Source: Pantoea agglomerans
GTDB lineage: Bacteria; Pseudomonadota; Gammaproteobacteria; Enterobacterales; Enterobacteriaceae
Direction: 5' to 3'
Length of the DNA stretch: 64,000 nucleotides
Assembly (NCBI RefSeq): GCF_020149765.1
Contig: NZ_CP083809.1
Coordinates: 3,472,001 to 3,536,000, forward strand
The number at the start of each line of letters is the position of its first letter. Position 1 is the first letter of the stretch. Positions 35,701 through 45,555 of this stretch are shown here, piece after piece. The translations under genes were made by a program, and so were the position numbers. The notes beneath the pieces were generated by a model. That model was not told the origin of the DNA. It did not search any database and saw only the letters and a program-made list of their open reading frames with translations.

Positions 35701-36222
35701 ATGAATAAAGCCACACAACGTACGATTTTAGGCATGGGGTTCAGCGCGCTGCTGTTAGCCGGTAGCGCGTCGGCGGCAAGCTGGCAGGATCAGCTGAGCA
35801 GCGCGGCGTCGCAGCTCAGCCAGCAGAACAGCAGCAACACCAGTGCGACCAACAGCACCGCGCAGAACGGCGGGCTGTCGCTCGGCTCGCTGACCGGCCT
35901 GCTGAACGGCGGTGACAAAGCGGTCAGCGCCAACAGCATGACCAACGCCGCAGGCGTGATGCAGTACTGCGTACAGCACAACGTGGTGGATAACAACGTC
36001 AAGTCGGTGAAAGAGCAGGTGCTGGATAAGCTCGGCCTGAGCAGCCAGACGGCGCAGACGCAAAACACCGACTACCAGCAGGGCATCGCCGGCCTGCTGA
36101 ATACCGGCAACGGCCAGCAGCTGAACCTGCAAAGCCTGAGCAACTCACCGATGGGCGAGAAGCTGAAAACCAAAGCCTGCGACGTGGTTCTCAAACAGGG
36201 CAAGAAATATATCGGCATGTAA
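35701..36222 (+). CDS. yjjA: DUF2501 family protein YjjA
   Basis: A 173-residue exported protein of the DUF2501 family, similar to E. coli YjjA, whose function is poorly known. It has a signal peptide (RTILGMGFSALLLAGSASA), a Ser/Asn/Gln-rich region, and a C-terminal part with VMQYCVQHNVVDNNVKSVKEQVLDKLG and the final LKTKACDVVLKQGKKYIG. The two cysteines could form a disulfide. The ATG at 35701 is chosen over 35458 because it directly precedes the signal peptide and follows GAGG. Confidence 0.85.
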   Translation: MNKATQRTILGMGFSALLLAGSASAASWQDQLSSAASQLSQQNSSNTSATNSTAQNGGLSLGSLTGLLNGGDKAVSANSMTNAAGVMQYCVQHNVVDNNVKSVKEQVLDKLGLSSQTAQTQNTDYQQGIAGLLNTGNGQQLNLQSLSNSPMGEKLKTKACDVVLKQGKKYIGM

Positions 36223-36237
36223 TTTCAGCGCTGTAAG

Positions 36238-36265
36238 GCCGGGAGGAGCCCTCTCTCTTCCCGGC
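36238..36265 (+). terminator. Hairpin after yjjA
   Basis: GCCGGGAGGAG (36238-36248) pairs with CTCTTCCCGGC (36255-36265), 11 bp with one G-U. No T-tract follows, but a second GC hairpin lies about 10 bp downstream. Probably the end of the yjjA transcript. Confidence 0.5.
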
Positions 36266-36391
36266 TAATCGCCGCCCGCGCGGTTGCGCGCGGCCATTTC
36301 ACTTCAGTCTCTTATAACCTGTTCCGCCCACATTTCCCCGTCCGACTAACAGCGCTATAGTGAAGGTTTTAAGCCACAAAGGACAGCGCGC

Positions 36392-37027
36392 ATGAAAGGC
36401 ATCAACATTGCGATTTACTTCGATCCCGACCTTATTTTTGCCACGGTACATCAGCCAGACGGCAGCTACCTGAGCAAAAACTTTCAGTATGACGATGCGG
36501 TTATTGAAGAGATCTACCAGTGGCTGGAACAGTTCACGCCAAATCGCACCCATATTTGCCTGCTTGAGCACGACACCGCCGATATCCTTGCCGACGAACT
36601 GGTGGATAACGGCTATCACGTTCATCGCGTCAGCACCCATCTGATGCTGGAGTGGTTCACCTCCTCGCCGCCCGCCACCCCGGACGGCTCGCCGGTACGT
36701 GCGCTGCTGCGCTACCTGGAAGAGGAGAAGCCGGAGCAGTATGTGTCGCGCACGCCGCAGATTGAGGCGCTGCTCGATATGTTCGACGATCTCGACGCGC
36801 TGGAAGAGGTGGAAGAGGAAGATGACGAAGACAGCCTGCCGGATGACGTGCTGCGCCTGGTGAAGCAGAAAAAGATCACCGGCCTGGCGGCCGCGCAGAG
36901 CCTGATCCCGGAGCTGAACGAGCGCATCCGCGAGCATCTGATGCGCTATCCAGAGCTGATGACGCCCGAACTGCTGGAAGATTTCTTCCCGGAGCTGCTG
37001 GAAGCGATGGAGCGGCCTAAACACTAG
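36392..37027 (+). CDS. Unrecognised acidic protein, N-terminus resembling an IS110-type RNase H fold
   Basis: A 211-residue cytoplasmic protein with a ribosome-binding site (AAAGGA). The first 95 residues alternate strands and helices, with acidic residues in IAIYFDPDLIFATV, EEIYQWLEQF and HICLLEHDTADILADELVDNGYHVHRVS. That order is like the DEDD (RuvC-like) domain of IS110-family transposases. The middle is strongly acidic (EEVEEEDDEDS) and the C-terminus is helical. There is no second transposase domain and no insertion-sequence ends, so if related it is domesticated. The resemblance is my pattern reading, not a proven match. It lies 34 bp before marC on the same strand. Confidence 0.6.
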   Translation: MKGINIAIYFDPDLIFATVHQPDGSYLSKNFQYDDAVIEEIYQWLEQFTPNRTHICLLEHDTADILADELVDNGYHVHRVSTHLMLEWFTSSPPATPDGSPVRALLRYLEEEKPEQYVSRTPQIEALLDMFDDLDALEEVEEEDDEDSLPDDVLRLVKQKKITGLAAAQSLIPELNERIREHLMRYPELMTPELLEDFFPELLEAMERPKH

Positions 37028-37061
37028 CCCTTCCTGACCACGCCATCTAAAGAGGACGTTT

Positions 37062-37739
37062 ATGCAGGCATTATTTGAGGCCGTTGGATTAGGGCTGATT
37101 GTGCTGCTGCCGCTCGCCAACCCACTTACTACCGTTGCGCTGTTCCTGGGGCTGGCGGGCGAGATGAACTTCAGCGAGCGCAACCGCCAGGCGCGTCAGG
37201 CTTCCATCTATGTGTTCGCCATTATGATAGTGGCCTGGTATGCGGGTAATGCGGTGCTTAACACCTTTGGCATCTCGATTCCCGGGCTGCGCATTGCGGG
37301 CGGGCTGATTGTGGCCTTTATCGGCTTTCGCATGCTGTTTCCCGCGCAGCCGGTCGGCCACTCGGTAGAGGCGCAGCACAAGCAGGATGAGCTGGATAAC
37401 AGCGACGCGCGTCAGGATACGGTCAATATCGCCTTTGTGCCGCTGGCGATGCCGAGCACCGCCGGTCCCGGCACCATTGCGATGATTATCAGCACCGCCT
37501 CGACGGTGAAAAGCGGCGTCGATTTTCCCGCGTGGGTGATTGCCGCCGCGCCGCCGCTTACTTTTCTGCTGGTGGCCCTGATCCTGTGGGGCGCGCTGCG
37601 CAGTTCAGGCAGCATTATGAAGCTGGTAGGGAAAGGCGGTATCGAGGCGATTTCGCGCCTGATGGGCTTTTTGCTGGTCTGTATGGGCGTGCAGTTTGTG
37701 ATTAACGGCGTGCTGGAAGTGGCGCATAACTTCCATTAA
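37062..37739 (+). CDS. marC: MarC family membrane protein
   Basis: A 225-residue inner-membrane protein closely matching E. coli MarC (for example [93 protein letters not shown]). About six hydrophobic segments. The family was once linked to multiple antibiotic resistance by position only; its real function is not settled. The marRAB genes are not beside it here. A terminator follows directly. Confidence 0.92.
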   Translation: MQALFEAVGLGLIVLLPLANPLTTVALFLGLAGEMNFSERNRQARQASIYVFAIMIVAWYAGNAVLNTFGISIPGLRIAGGLIVAFIGFRMLFPAQPVGHSVEAQHKQDELDNSDARQDTVNIAFVPLAMPSTAGPGTIAMIISTASTVKSGVDFPAWVIAAAPPLTFLLVALILWGALRSSGSIMKLVGKGGIEAISRLMGFLLVCMGVQFVINGVLEVAHNFH

Positions 37740-37741
37740 AA

Positions 37742-37768
37742 AAGGGCACCGAGGTGCCCTTAATATTT
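37742..37768 (+). terminator. Intrinsic terminator after marC
   Basis: AAGGGCAC-CGAG-GTGCCCTT hairpin (37742-37761) starting at the marC stop, followed by AATATTTT. Good rho-independent shape. Confidence 0.8.
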
Positions 37769-37785
37769 TCAGGTAAGGTGCTGAC

Positions 37786-37892
37786 GCGGGTGAGAAGGCC
37801 CGATCGCAAAGACGCAAAAGCGGCATCCCTGCCGGCTCGGCCCGCGACATCCTTGTCGCGGGACGCTTTGCTCTTCGGTCCTTCCCACCCGC
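37786..37892. repeat. Large imperfect inverted repeat element
   Basis: A 107-bp palindromic element. The outer arms are 37786-37811 (GCGGGTGAGAAGGCCCGATC...) and 37866-37892 (...CGGTCCTTCCCACCCGC), imperfectly complementary. Two perfect inner hairpins are CGGCA-TCCC-TGCCG (37821-37834) and CCCGCGACA-TCCT-TGTCGCGGG (37841-37862). It lies between convergent genes. The left arm recurs in a miniature form at 5635-5667. The look is that of a dispersed non-coding repeat of the ERIC/REP kind, but it is not ERIC. Confidence 0.7.
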
Positions 37893-37933
37893 TTGCAGAC
37901 TTCTCAGCCGCCTGAAAGAAGACGCGGTGCCCT

Positions 37934-39190
37934 TTAGTCGTGCTTCAGCGACTTCCGCACATCCGCCACCTGATCCTTGCTCACCGCTGGCGCGTTGTTG
38001 CTCCAGCCCTGACGGATAAAGGTGGCGAGCTGCGCCACTTCGTCGTCGCTCAGACGCTGGCCGAAGCCCGGCATCGCCAGCGTCGACGGCGCTTTCTCGG
38101 TAGAGGGCTGCTGCGCGCCTTCCAGGATCGTATGGATCAGCCCGGTCGGATCTTTAGCGTTAACGATCGTCGCCTGATCCAGCTCCGGAAAGATCCCCGG
38201 CGCGCCCTTGCCGGTAACAAAGTGACAGGCGCCGCAGTTGTCGATATAGAGACGCTCGCCTTCGCTCAGGTTCTTCGCCGCCGTCAGCTTCGCCTCGGTC
38301 TGCTGCTGCGCCTGCACGTTGTAGGCCTGCAGCGGCGGATTGCCGCCGAGGAACTTCAGGTAGGCCGCGACCGCTTTAAGATCGGCGTCGGTCATGTGCG
38401 AGCTGCTGTGCTCAATCACCGACTTCATCTCGCCGCCCACCGCCGCTTTATCGTTGCGGCCGGTCTGCAGGTAATCGACGATCTCCTGTTCGCTCCAGCG
38501 CGGCAGACCGCGCAGCGACGGCACGTCCCAGTTGTTCAGGCTGCCGCCCGCCAGGAACTTCGCATCGCCGCTGTCGAGCGCCTTCTCGTTCATGCCGAGA
38601 CCGCGCGGCGTATGGCAGCTGCCGCAGTGGCCAAGGCTCTCAACGATATAGGCACCGCGGTTGATCTCTTCAGAGGCGCCGCCAATTGGCTGGAACGGCT
38701 TGTCACTGGTAAAGGCCCAGTTCCAGAAACGCATCCCCCAGCGCTGGCTGAACGGAAAGCTCAGGCGAGTCTCCGGCGGCCGATCGGCGCTCGGCTGCAC
38801 GCCCTTCATAAAGTAGAGATACAGCGCGTGCATATCTTCATCGCTGATTTTGGCGTAGTCGGGATACGGCATCGCCGGGTAGAGGCGCGAGCCGTCCGGC
38901 AGTACGCCTTTGCGCACCGCGTCGGAGAACTGCTGCTCGCTGTAGTTGCCGATGCCGTGCTCTTTGTCCGGCGTAATATTGGTCGAATAGATGGTGCCGA
39001 GGTTCGACTCAATCGCCAGTCCGCCAGCATAGTCCGGCTTGCCTGCGACAGAGTGGCAGGCCATACAGTCGCCGAGACGCGACAGGTATTCACCCTTCTT
39101 GATCAGCTGGGCTTCATCTTCCGCGTGCGCATGAGCAGCCATGCATCCCAGCAGCACGGCGTTGGCGAGTAACAATGATTTCAGTTTCAT
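37934..39190 (-). CDS. Gluconate 2-dehydrogenase, triheme cytochrome c subunit
   Basis: A 418-residue periplasmic cytochrome with a signal peptide (LLLANAVLLGCMAAHA) and three haem-binding CxxCH motifs: CMACH (about residue 42), CGSCH (about 190) and CGACH (about 320). It passes electrons from the flavin subunit to ubiquinone, as in membrane-bound gluconate, sorbitol or alcohol dehydrogenases. It is the third gene of the subunit III - flavin subunit - cytochrome operon, 4 bp after the flavin subunit. The assignment to gluconate rather than 2-ketogluconate or sorbitol rests on the subunit set and lineage. Confidence 0.88.
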   Translation of the reverse strand: MKLKSLLLANAVLLGCMAAHAHAEDEAQLIKKGEYLSRLGDCMACHSVAGKPDYAGGLAIESNLGTIYSTNITPDKEHGIGNYSEQQFSDAVRKGVLPDGSRLYPAMPYPDYAKISDEDMHALYLYFMKGVQPSADRPPETRLSFPFSQRWGMRFWNWAFTSDKPFQPIGGASEEINRGAYIVESLGHCGSCHTPRGLGMNEKALDSGDAKFLAGGSLNNWDVPSLRGLPRWSEQEIVDYLQTGRNDKAAVGGEMKSVIEHSSSHMTDADLKAVAAYLKFLGGNPPLQAYNVQAQQQTEAKLTAAKNLSEGERLYIDNCGACHFVTGKGAPGIFPELDQATIVNAKDPTGLIHTILEGAQQPSTEKAPSTLAMPGFGQRLSDDEVAQLATFIRQGWSNNAPAVSKDQVADVRKSLKHD

Positions 39191-39194
39191 ATGC

Positions 39195-40964
39195 TTATGC
39201 CTGTACCAGTGGACCGGGGTTCTTCAAATACTGTTCCTTGATCGCCTGCGCCGCCATCAGGGTAATCGCGCCGATGGTGTCGGTGGGGTTCGCCTGGAAG
39301 TTCTGCGGGAAGGCGTTGCCGCCCGGTACAAACACGTTATGCACGTCCCAGCTCTGCAGATACTTGTTGAGCGCAGAGGTTTTCGGGTTATCGCCCATGA
39401 CCGCGCCACCCACGTTATGGGTGGAGACATATTTGGTCAGGTCGAAGTTGGCGTCCATCGGCAGGAAGCTCATGCTCATGCTGTCCGGATTCAGCTCTTT
39501 ACTGATATTGCCGACGATGCCTTTCAGGTACTGCTGCAGCTTAAGTTCGTTCTGTTTCCAGTTAAAGGTCATGCGCAGCAGCGGCTGGCCGCGGTGGTCG
39601 GTGTAGTTCGGGTCGAGGTCCAGATAGACGTCGCGGTACGACTGGCAGGTCGTGGTGATGCTGATCTTCATGGAGTGGCCGTACCACTCTTCCAGCCCCT
39701 CTTTGTAGCCCATGCCCCAGCTCGGCGTGCCTTTCGGCAGCGAGGTGCCGATCGGCGTACCGGTGGCCTGCGAGCTGTGGATCTTCGCACCCCCGAGGAA
39801 GCCGAGGCCCGGACCGTCGAAGTTGCCCGGTGAGATGTCGTTGAACATCTGGCCGGTAGCGCCGGCGGTGGCGTACGGGTTGAAGTTTTTATCCTTGAAG
39901 AACAGGGTCGCGCCGCCGTTCGACAGGAAGGCGTAGTTGCGTCCTACCACACCCTCTTCGGTAATCGGGTTGTACGGCTTGCCGATGCCAGAGAGCAGCA
40001 TCAGACGCACGTTGTAGAGCTGGAAGCTGGAGAGCACCACGATCTTCGCCGGCTGGAAGACTTCGTTGCCGTCGACGTCGTAGTAGATCACCCCTTTGGC
40101 GGTCTTCTTGTCGTCATGCAGCACGACCTTCACCACTTCCGCATGCACTTCGTAGGAGAAGTTCGGCATACGCTTCAGCGCATCCATTACCGCGGTCTGC
40201 GGCGAGGCTTTGGAGTAGTTCAGACAGGGGTACTTCGAGCAGTAGCCGCAGTAGTTGCAGGGGGCAATCTGGTTGCCGTAGGGGTTTTTCCACGCGCGAG
40301 AGACGCACGCCGACGGGTTGGGGAACGGATGGTAGCCCAGCTTCGTTGCCGCTTCTTTAAACATCACGTTGTTCAGCGTATCTTCCAGCGCCGGCAGCGG
40401 ATAAGGCTCGGAGCGCGGGCCTTCAAACGGGTCGCCGCCTTCCAGAATCTGACCGCGCAGGTTGCCGGTGGTGCCCGACTGGCCGCAGATCAGCTCGAAC
40501 TTGTAGTAGTAAGGCTCGATCTCATCCCAGGTAAACGGGAAGTCCATCACGCGCATATCTTCCTGCAGGATGCCCGGCTTGTAGGCCTCGTCCACATAAG
40601 TTTTTAGCTTGATATCGGTTGGCGTCGGACGGATCAGTACCGCCGTCCAGTGCATACCTGCGCCGCCCACGCCGGTGCCCGGCGCAAACGCGCCCCATTT
40701 GCGGGTCGGCAGCGCGGTCTGGGTGGTGTCGTAACGCACGGTGACCGCCACCTCTTTCGGCGTGGCGAACACTTTATTCCGCACGTTATAGGCGTATTCG
40801 TCAGCCGGTTTCGGGTAGGCGAAATCGGGGTAGTCGCGCTCGCCGCCGCGCTCTAAGGCGCGCACTTCAAGGCCCGCCAGCGCCAGTTCGATGCTCATCA
40901 GCGAGCCGGCCCAGCCGAGGCCGCAAACGACGACGTCGACTTCTTTTTTAGTAATCTGTGCCAT
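39195..40964 (-). CDS. Gluconate 2-dehydrogenase, FAD-containing large subunit (GMC family)
   Basis: A 589-residue GMC-type flavoprotein, the catalytic subunit oxidising D-gluconate to 2-ketogluconate in the periplasm. The N-terminus has the FAD motif VVCGLGWAGSLMSIELALAGLEVRALERGG. A cysteine-rich stretch CNYCGYCSKYPC lies near residue 230, and the C-terminal GMC segment SMSFLPMDANFDLTKYVSTHNVGGAVMG follows. There is no signal peptide of its own; it is thought to be exported with the twin-arginine small subunit encoded just upstream. It lies between that gene (34 bp) and the cytochrome gene (4 bp). Confidence 0.9.
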   Translation of the reverse strand: MAQITKKEVDVVVCGLGWAGSLMSIELALAGLEVRALERGGERDYPDFAYPKPADEYAYNVRNKVFATPKEVAVTVRYDTTQTALPTRKWGAFAPGTGVGGAGMHWTAVLIRPTPTDIKLKTYVDEAYKPGILQEDMRVMDFPFTWDEIEPYYYKFELICGQSGTTGNLRGQILEGGDPFEGPRSEPYPLPALEDTLNNVMFKEAATKLGYHPFPNPSACVSRAWKNPYGNQIAPCNYCGYCSKYPCLNYSKASPQTAVMDALKRMPNFSYEVHAEVVKVVLHDDKKTAKGVIYYDVDGNEVFQPAKIVVLSSFQLYNVRLMLLSGIGKPYNPITEEGVVGRNYAFLSNGGATLFFKDKNFNPYATAGATGQMFNDISPGNFDGPGLGFLGGAKIHSSQATGTPIGTSLPKGTPSWGMGYKEGLEEWYGHSMKISITTTCQSYRDVYLDLDPNYTDHRGQPLLRMTFNWKQNELKLQQYLKGIVGNISKELNPDSMSMSFLPMDANFDLTKYVSTHNVGGAVMGDNPKTSALNKYLQSWDVHNVFVPGGNAFPQNFQANPTDTIGAITLMAAQAIKEQYLKNPGPLVQA

Positions 40965-40998
40965 GATAATCCTGTCTCAAATACCTGATTCAGCGCCG

Positions 40999-41727
40999 TT
41001 AAGCGCGTTCACCCATAAGGCTGACCGGCCCCAGCGGATAAGGCACGTTGTGCTGCTTCACCCATTCGGTGAAGCTGGCGCGCGCGCCGGGGAAGCCGAT
41101 GGCGATCCAGGCTTTCATGCCTTTGTTGCCGCCGTACATCGGATCCGCGAGATAGCCGTGCTTGGTATCAGAGAGCAGCTGGCTGAAGAACTGCGACGCT
41201 TTCAGATTGCCTTCACCGAGCGCGGCGAAGTCGATGCCGTTCTTGTTGAGTTTGGTCAACACCTCATCTTTCTCTTCCAGCGTGAGCTGCTGGAACGGCT
41301 TGCTGTAGGTCGTCTGCACCCACTGCGTAACCAGTTTGATGGCGGTGTGGTACATCTGCTGCGGCGTGAACGGAATCTGGTAGCCGAAGGTGGGATCGGC
41401 GTGGACGTTGAACGGGCCCTGCAGGTAGATCTCGTCGCCAAACTCGCTGCTCTGCAGCTGCTGGTCGATAAAGATCGGCACGTTGGTTTCCAGCGCGCCT
41501 GGCGCTTTGCCTTTGCCGCCAGCCGGGATCAGGCGATCGGTCGCCGCCAGAATAAACTGCCACTCGTCCGCGCTAAAAAAGCCCGGTTTATAGTCGGCCA
41601 GCTCCGGCGCGGCCATTTCTGCCGCCTGCGCTGCGGTCAGCCCTTTTAAAACCAGGTCACTTAGCGGCAGCGCCAGTAAAGACCCGAGCAAAAACTTTCG
41701 TCTGGTGGTGGGTTTTTCAAGAAGCAT
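40999..41727 (-). CDS. Gluconate 2-dehydrogenase subunit 3 family protein
   Basis: A 242-residue small subunit with a twin-arginine signal (TTRRKFLLGSLLALPLSDLVL). It presumably carries the folded flavin subunit through the Tat system as a hitch-hiker. The body matches the gluconate dehydrogenase gamma subunit family (FFSADEWQFILAATDRLIPAG, QLTLEEKDEVLTKLNK). The ATG at 41727 is chosen over 41775 because it puts the twin-arginine motif near the N-terminus and has GAGAG upstream. First gene of a three-gene operon. Confidence 0.9.
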   Translation of the reverse strand: MLLEKPTTRRKFLLGSLLALPLSDLVLKGLTAAQAAEMAAPELADYKPGFFSADEWQFILAATDRLIPAGGKGKAPGALETNVPIFIDQQLQSSEFGDEIYLQGPFNVHADPTFGYQIPFTPQQMYHTAIKLVTQWVQTTYSKPFQQLTLEEKDEVLTKLNKNGIDFAALGEGNLKASQFFSQLLSDTKHGYLADPMYGGNKGMKAWIAIGFPGARASFTEWVKQHNVPYPLGPVSLMGERA

Positions 41728-42300
41728 AGCGGCACGACTCTCACTTGCTGTAAAAGTAATATATTTGTTAAACACAAATCTTATCGGTCATTTCCGCGGC
41801 AATATTAGGGATATAGATATGTCGAAATGTAAAAATAGAAGTTTAAATGTGTCTTAGTGAAAATTTATCATTGTGTTATTGAATGGTTACGGACGGGTAA
41901 CAGGCTGTGAAGGCAGGAATTTTGTTTAAAACGACATAATCGCTGGTTATTTAACCAGAAAATTTGTGCGCAGGGCCAGTTTTATTTACGCAGGGTGACA
42001 GTTGCCGAAAATAATCAATCAAAAAAAATCATACTTCCATACAAGCTAATTCTCTTCATCGGTAACCCTATATTCACTTATTTACAGCAGCAATGACATA
42101 TTGCGGAAAATGTGAGCGCGCCGGTATCAAACGGCTATTTGTCTGCGGATGAGGAATAAATAAATGCCTGTCATACCCGTCGCGGTAAAACAGCGAAAAA
42201 CGCAGACGATTTTTTTGTGCAAAGCTCATAACAAAGCGGCATTTTGACTCTGGCGCGCCGTGGATATAGTCGGTTTATCAATGACTCAGGATAAACTTCT
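41728..42300. other. 573-bp AT-rich divergent promoter region
   Basis: Separates the gluconate dehydrogenase operon from the divergent binding-protein gene. It is AT-rich over most of its length. Apart from the promoter-like pair listed separately, I see no repeats, RNA genes or coding frames. Confidence 0.55.
42243..42270 (+). promoter_or_regulatory. Putative sigma-70 promoter of the binding-protein gene
   Basis: TTTGAC/TTGACT at 42243-42249 and TATAGT at 42265-42270 with 15-16 bp between, about 30 bp before the start codon. The -35 is good and the spacing slightly short. Confidence 0.4.
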
Positions 42301-43872
42301 ATGCGACGCATTTTGCTTGTGATGTTAAGCGCGCTGGCCTTAGCGCCGATGGCGCACGCCGGGACGCCGAAAGATACGCTGGTTATCGCCGTGCCGCTCG
42401 ACGGCATTATCAGTTTCGACCCGGCGGAAAGCTTTGAAACGGTCAGCAACAGCAGCCTGCGTAATGTTTACCAAACGCTGGTGGAGCCGAATAAGGACGA
42501 TCCGCAAAAGCTTTCGCCGCTGCTGGCGCGCAGCTGGCAGCAGGGCGAAACGCCCCATAGCCTGGTCTTCAACCTTAACCCCGACGCGCGCTTCGTCAGC
42601 GGCAATCCGGTGACCGCGCAGGATGTTATCTTCTCGCTGACGCGCGCGGTGAAGCTCAACAAAGCGCCCTCGTTTATTCTCGGCGAGTTCGGCTGGACGC
42701 CCGACAATATCGACAGCCAGTTCAAGGCCGCCGGCGATCGTCAGCTGGAGATCCGCTGGCCGGCGCAGATTGGTCAGGATCTGGCGCTGCGCCTGCTGAC
42801 CGCACCGGTAAGCTCGGTGGTCGACAGCAAAACCGCGCTGCAGCACGCCAGCAACAGCGATACCGGCAATGGCTGGCTGAAGACCCATTCAGCGGGCAGC
42901 GGCGCGTTTTCTATCAAACAGTTTGTGCCGCTGCAGGCGCTGCTGCTGGAGGCCAACCCGCACGCCGCGCCACAGCCCCATCTGAAGCGCGTGCTGCTGA
43001 AGGGGGTCGCCGATCCCGGCACTCGCCGCCTGCTGATACAGCAGGGCGACGTGGATGTCGCCTATCAGCTCGGCCCCGATCAGATCGCCGCGCTCAAAAG
43101 CGATGCGAACGTGCGCATCGACGCCTTCCCGTCGAGCCTGATTTACTACCTCGGCTTTAACACCAAAAATGCGCAGCAGCCCGTGCTCGGCAATCCGGCG
43201 CTGTGGCAGGCGGCGCGCTGGCTGGTAGACTACGACAGCCTCGCCAGCCAGCTGCTGAAAGGCCAGTACCGCGTCCACCAGAGCTTCCTGCCGGACGGCT
43301 TCGACGGCGCGCTCAACACCACCCCGTTCCACTACGACGTCGACAAGGCAAAAGCGATCCTGAAGGATGGCGGCATCGCGCCGGGCACGCATATCGCCCT
43401 GACGGTGGTCAATCAGCCGCCCTATATCGACGTGGCGCAGGCGCTGCAGGCGAGCTTCGCCAAAGCGGAGGTCAACCTGGATATCAAGCCGGTGGCGGAA
43501 TCGGAGCTGTGGAGCAAAATGCGCGCCCGCGATTTTCAGTCCATCTTCGTTTATTGGGGCGCGGACTATATCGACCCGAATACCAACGCCAGCGCTTTCG
43601 CCTGGAACGTGCCGGGCGGCTCGAAAACCCTGGCGTGGCGCGTGGGCTGGGATATCCCCGCGCTGAGCGCCGAGACGCGCAAGGCGGCGGGCGAAAGCGA
43701 TGCCACGCAGCGCCGCGCGCTCTACACCCATCTGCAGACCGAAGTGCAGCAGAACTCGCCGTTCGTCACTATTCTGCAGGGCGCGCAGCAGGTGGCGGTG
43801 CGCAGCAACCTGAGCAACGTTAAGCAGGGCATTGGCGTCAGCATGCTGCTGCTGGATGAGGTGCAAAAATAA
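42301..43872 (+). CDS. Family 5 ABC substrate-binding protein (peptide/opine type)
   Basis: A 523-residue periplasmic protein of the SBP_bac_5 family, which binds peptides, nickel, opines or glycosides for ABC importers. It has a signal peptide ([19 protein letters not shown]). The mature start [20 protein letters not shown], the [24 protein letters not shown] motif, and a C-terminal lobe with AFAWNVPGG are family-like. No permease or ATPase follows; yjgR comes next, so it must use a transporter encoded elsewhere. Substrate unknown. Confidence 0.88.
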   Translation: MRRILLVMLSALALAPMAHAGTPKDTLVIAVPLDGIISFDPAESFETVSNSSLRNVYQTLVEPNKDDPQKLSPLLARSWQQGETPHSLVFNLNPDARFVSGNPVTAQDVIFSLTRAVKLNKAPSFILGEFGWTPDNIDSQFKAAGDRQLEIRWPAQIGQDLALRLLTAPVSSVVDSKTALQHASNSDTGNGWLKTHSAGSGAFSIKQFVPLQALLLEANPHAAPQPHLKRVLLKGVADPGTRRLLIQQGDVDVAYQLGPDQIAALKSDANVRIDAFPSSLIYYLGFNTKNAQQPVLGNPALWQAARWLVDYDSLASQLLKGQYRVHQSFLPDGFDGALNTTPFHYDVDKAKAILKDGGIAPGTHIALTVVNQPPYIDVAQALQASFAKAEVNLDIKPVAESELWSKMRARDFQSIFVYWGADYIDPNTNASAFAWNVPGGSKTLAWRVGWDIPALSAETRKAAGESDATQRRALYTHLQTEVQQNSPFVTILQGAQQVAVRSNLSNVKQGIGVSMLLLDEVQK

Positions 43873-44011
43873 CAGCCGTGGCGCGCGGGCAATAGCCAGC
43901 GCGCCACCCTTCGCCGTCTTTACGGAGCACCACCCTTTTAGCGCAATCCTCTCCTTTTCCCCGCCGCGCTTGCTATCCTTCAGACAATGTCCTTTGCCGG
44001 AGAGTGAACCT

Positions 44012-45514
44012 ATGACCGCCCCGCTGCTTATTGCCCAGACGCCCGATGTGAAACTGCACCTTCTGCCCGCGATGGCGAATCGCCACGGACTCATCACCGG
44101 CGCGACCGGCACCGGCAAAACCGTGACGCTGCAGAAGCTGGCTGAATCCTTCTCCACTATCGGCGTGCCGGTATTTATGGCGGATGTCAAAGGCGATCTG
44201 ACCGGCATTGCGGCGCAAGGCGAGCAGAGCGAGAAACTGCTGGCGCGGCTGGCGAAAATTGGCGTCACCGACTGGCAGCCGCAGCGCAGTCCGGTAATGC
44301 TGTGGGATATCTTCGGCGAACAGGGCCATCCGGTGCGCGCCACCCTCTCCGATCTCGGCCCGCTGCTGCTGGCGCGCCTGCTAAATCTCAACGAGATCCA
44401 GAGCGGCGTGCTGCAGATTATCTTTCGCGTCGCCGACGATCAGGGGCTGCTGCTGCTCGACTTCAACGATCTGCGCGCGATGACGCAGTACATCGGCGAC
44501 AACGCCAAAAGCTTCCAGACGCAGTACGGCAATATCAACAGCGCGTCGGTGGGCGCCATCCAGCGCGGGCTGCTGGCGCTGAAGCAGCAGGGCGCGGAGC
44601 ACTTCTTCGGCGAGCCGATGCTCGATATCCGCGACTGGATGCGCGTCGACGCCGACGGCAAAGGCTTTATTAATATTCTGGCGGCGGACAAGCTCTACCA
44701 GCAGCCAAAGCTCTACGCCACCAGCCTGCTGTGGCTGCTGTCGGAGCTTTATGAAAATTTGCCGGAGGCGGGCGATCTGGAGAAGCCGAAGATGGTCTTC
44801 TTTTTCGATGAGGCGCACCTGCTGTTTAACGACGCGCCGCCGGTGCTGCTGGAGAAGGTTGAACAGGTGATGCGCCTGATCCGCTCGAAAGGGGTCGGCG
44901 TCTGGTTCGTCACCCAGAATCCCGCCGACGTGCCCGAAAGCGTGCTCGGCCAGCTCGGCAATCGCGTGCAGCATGCGCTGCGCGCCTTTACGCCGAAGGA
45001 TCAGAAGGCGGTGAAGAGCGCCGCCGATACCCTGCGCGCCAACCCCGCCTTCAATACCCTTGAGGCGATTCAGGCGCTGGGCACCGGCGAGGCGCTGATC
45101 TCTTTCCTGGATGAGAAAGGCAGCCCCTCCGTGGTGGAGCGCGCTATGGTGATCGCGCCCGGCTCCCGTATGGGCCCGGTTAACCTCGACGAGCGCAACG
45201 GCCTGATTAACCACTCGCCGCTGGCGGGCAAATATGACGAGGAGATCGACCGCGAGTCCGCCTTTGAAAAGCTCTGTCAGGAGGTGAAAGGCGCCAGCGA
45301 GCAGGCTGACGCGCCGCTGGCGAAGGGCAATCAGGTCAAGGTCGACGATAGCATTCTCGGCGGGCTGAAAGAGGTGCTGTTCGGCCATACCGGCCCGCGC
45401 GGCGGCAAGCATGACGGCATCGTGCAGAGCGTGGCGAAGAGCGCTACGCGGCAGATAGCCAACCAGATTATTCGCGGCGTGCTCGGCAACCTGCTGGGGG
45501 GACGCCGTCGCTAA
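44012..45514 (+). CDS. yjgR: HerA/DUF853-type ATPase YjgR
   Basis: A 500-residue cytoplasmic P-loop ATPase matching E. coli YjgR (DUF853, HerA-like). Walker A is [19 protein letters not shown] (about residue 35), Walker [15 protein letters not shown], and a sensor region [38 protein letters not shown] follows. The biological role is unknown; the HerA relationship suggests DNA or protein translocation. The ATG at 44012 has GGAGAG upstream and is chosen over an earlier in-frame start that runs back through the previous gene. Confidence 0.92.
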   Translation: MTAPLLIAQTPDVKLHLLPAMANRHGLITGATGTGKTVTLQKLAESFSTIGVPVFMADVKGDLTGIAAQGEQSEKLLARLAKIGVTDWQPQRSPVMLWDIFGEQGHPVRATLSDLGPLLLARLLNLNEIQSGVLQIIFRVADDQGLLLLDFNDLRAMTQYIGDNAKSFQTQYGNINSASVGAIQRGLLALKQQGAEHFFGEPMLDIRDWMRVDADGKGFINILAADKLYQQPKLYATSLLWLLSELYENLPEAGDLEKPKMVFFFDEAHLLFNDAPPVLLEKVEQVMRLIRSKGVGVWFVTQNPADVPESVLGQLGNRVQHALRAFTPKDQKAVKSAADTLRANPAFNTLEAIQALGTGEALISFLDEKGSPSVVERAMVIAPGSRMGPVNLDERNGLINHSPLAGKYDEEIDRESAFEKLCQEVKGASEQADAPLAKGNQVKVDDSILGGLKEVLFGHTGPRGGKHDGIVQSVAKSATRQIANQIIRGVLGNLLGGRRR

Positions 45515-45555
45515 GGCAATTTCCGCCACGGTTTCGCCTCTGCTAAGCTGTGAGC

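Noticed and set aside
37940..39172. 410-codon open frame on the plus strand
   Set aside because: Antisense to the triheme cytochrome gene with three CxxCH motifs.
44381..45529. 382-codon open frame on the minus strand
   Set aside because: Antisense to yjgR, which has all ATPase motifs; low-complexity shadow composition.
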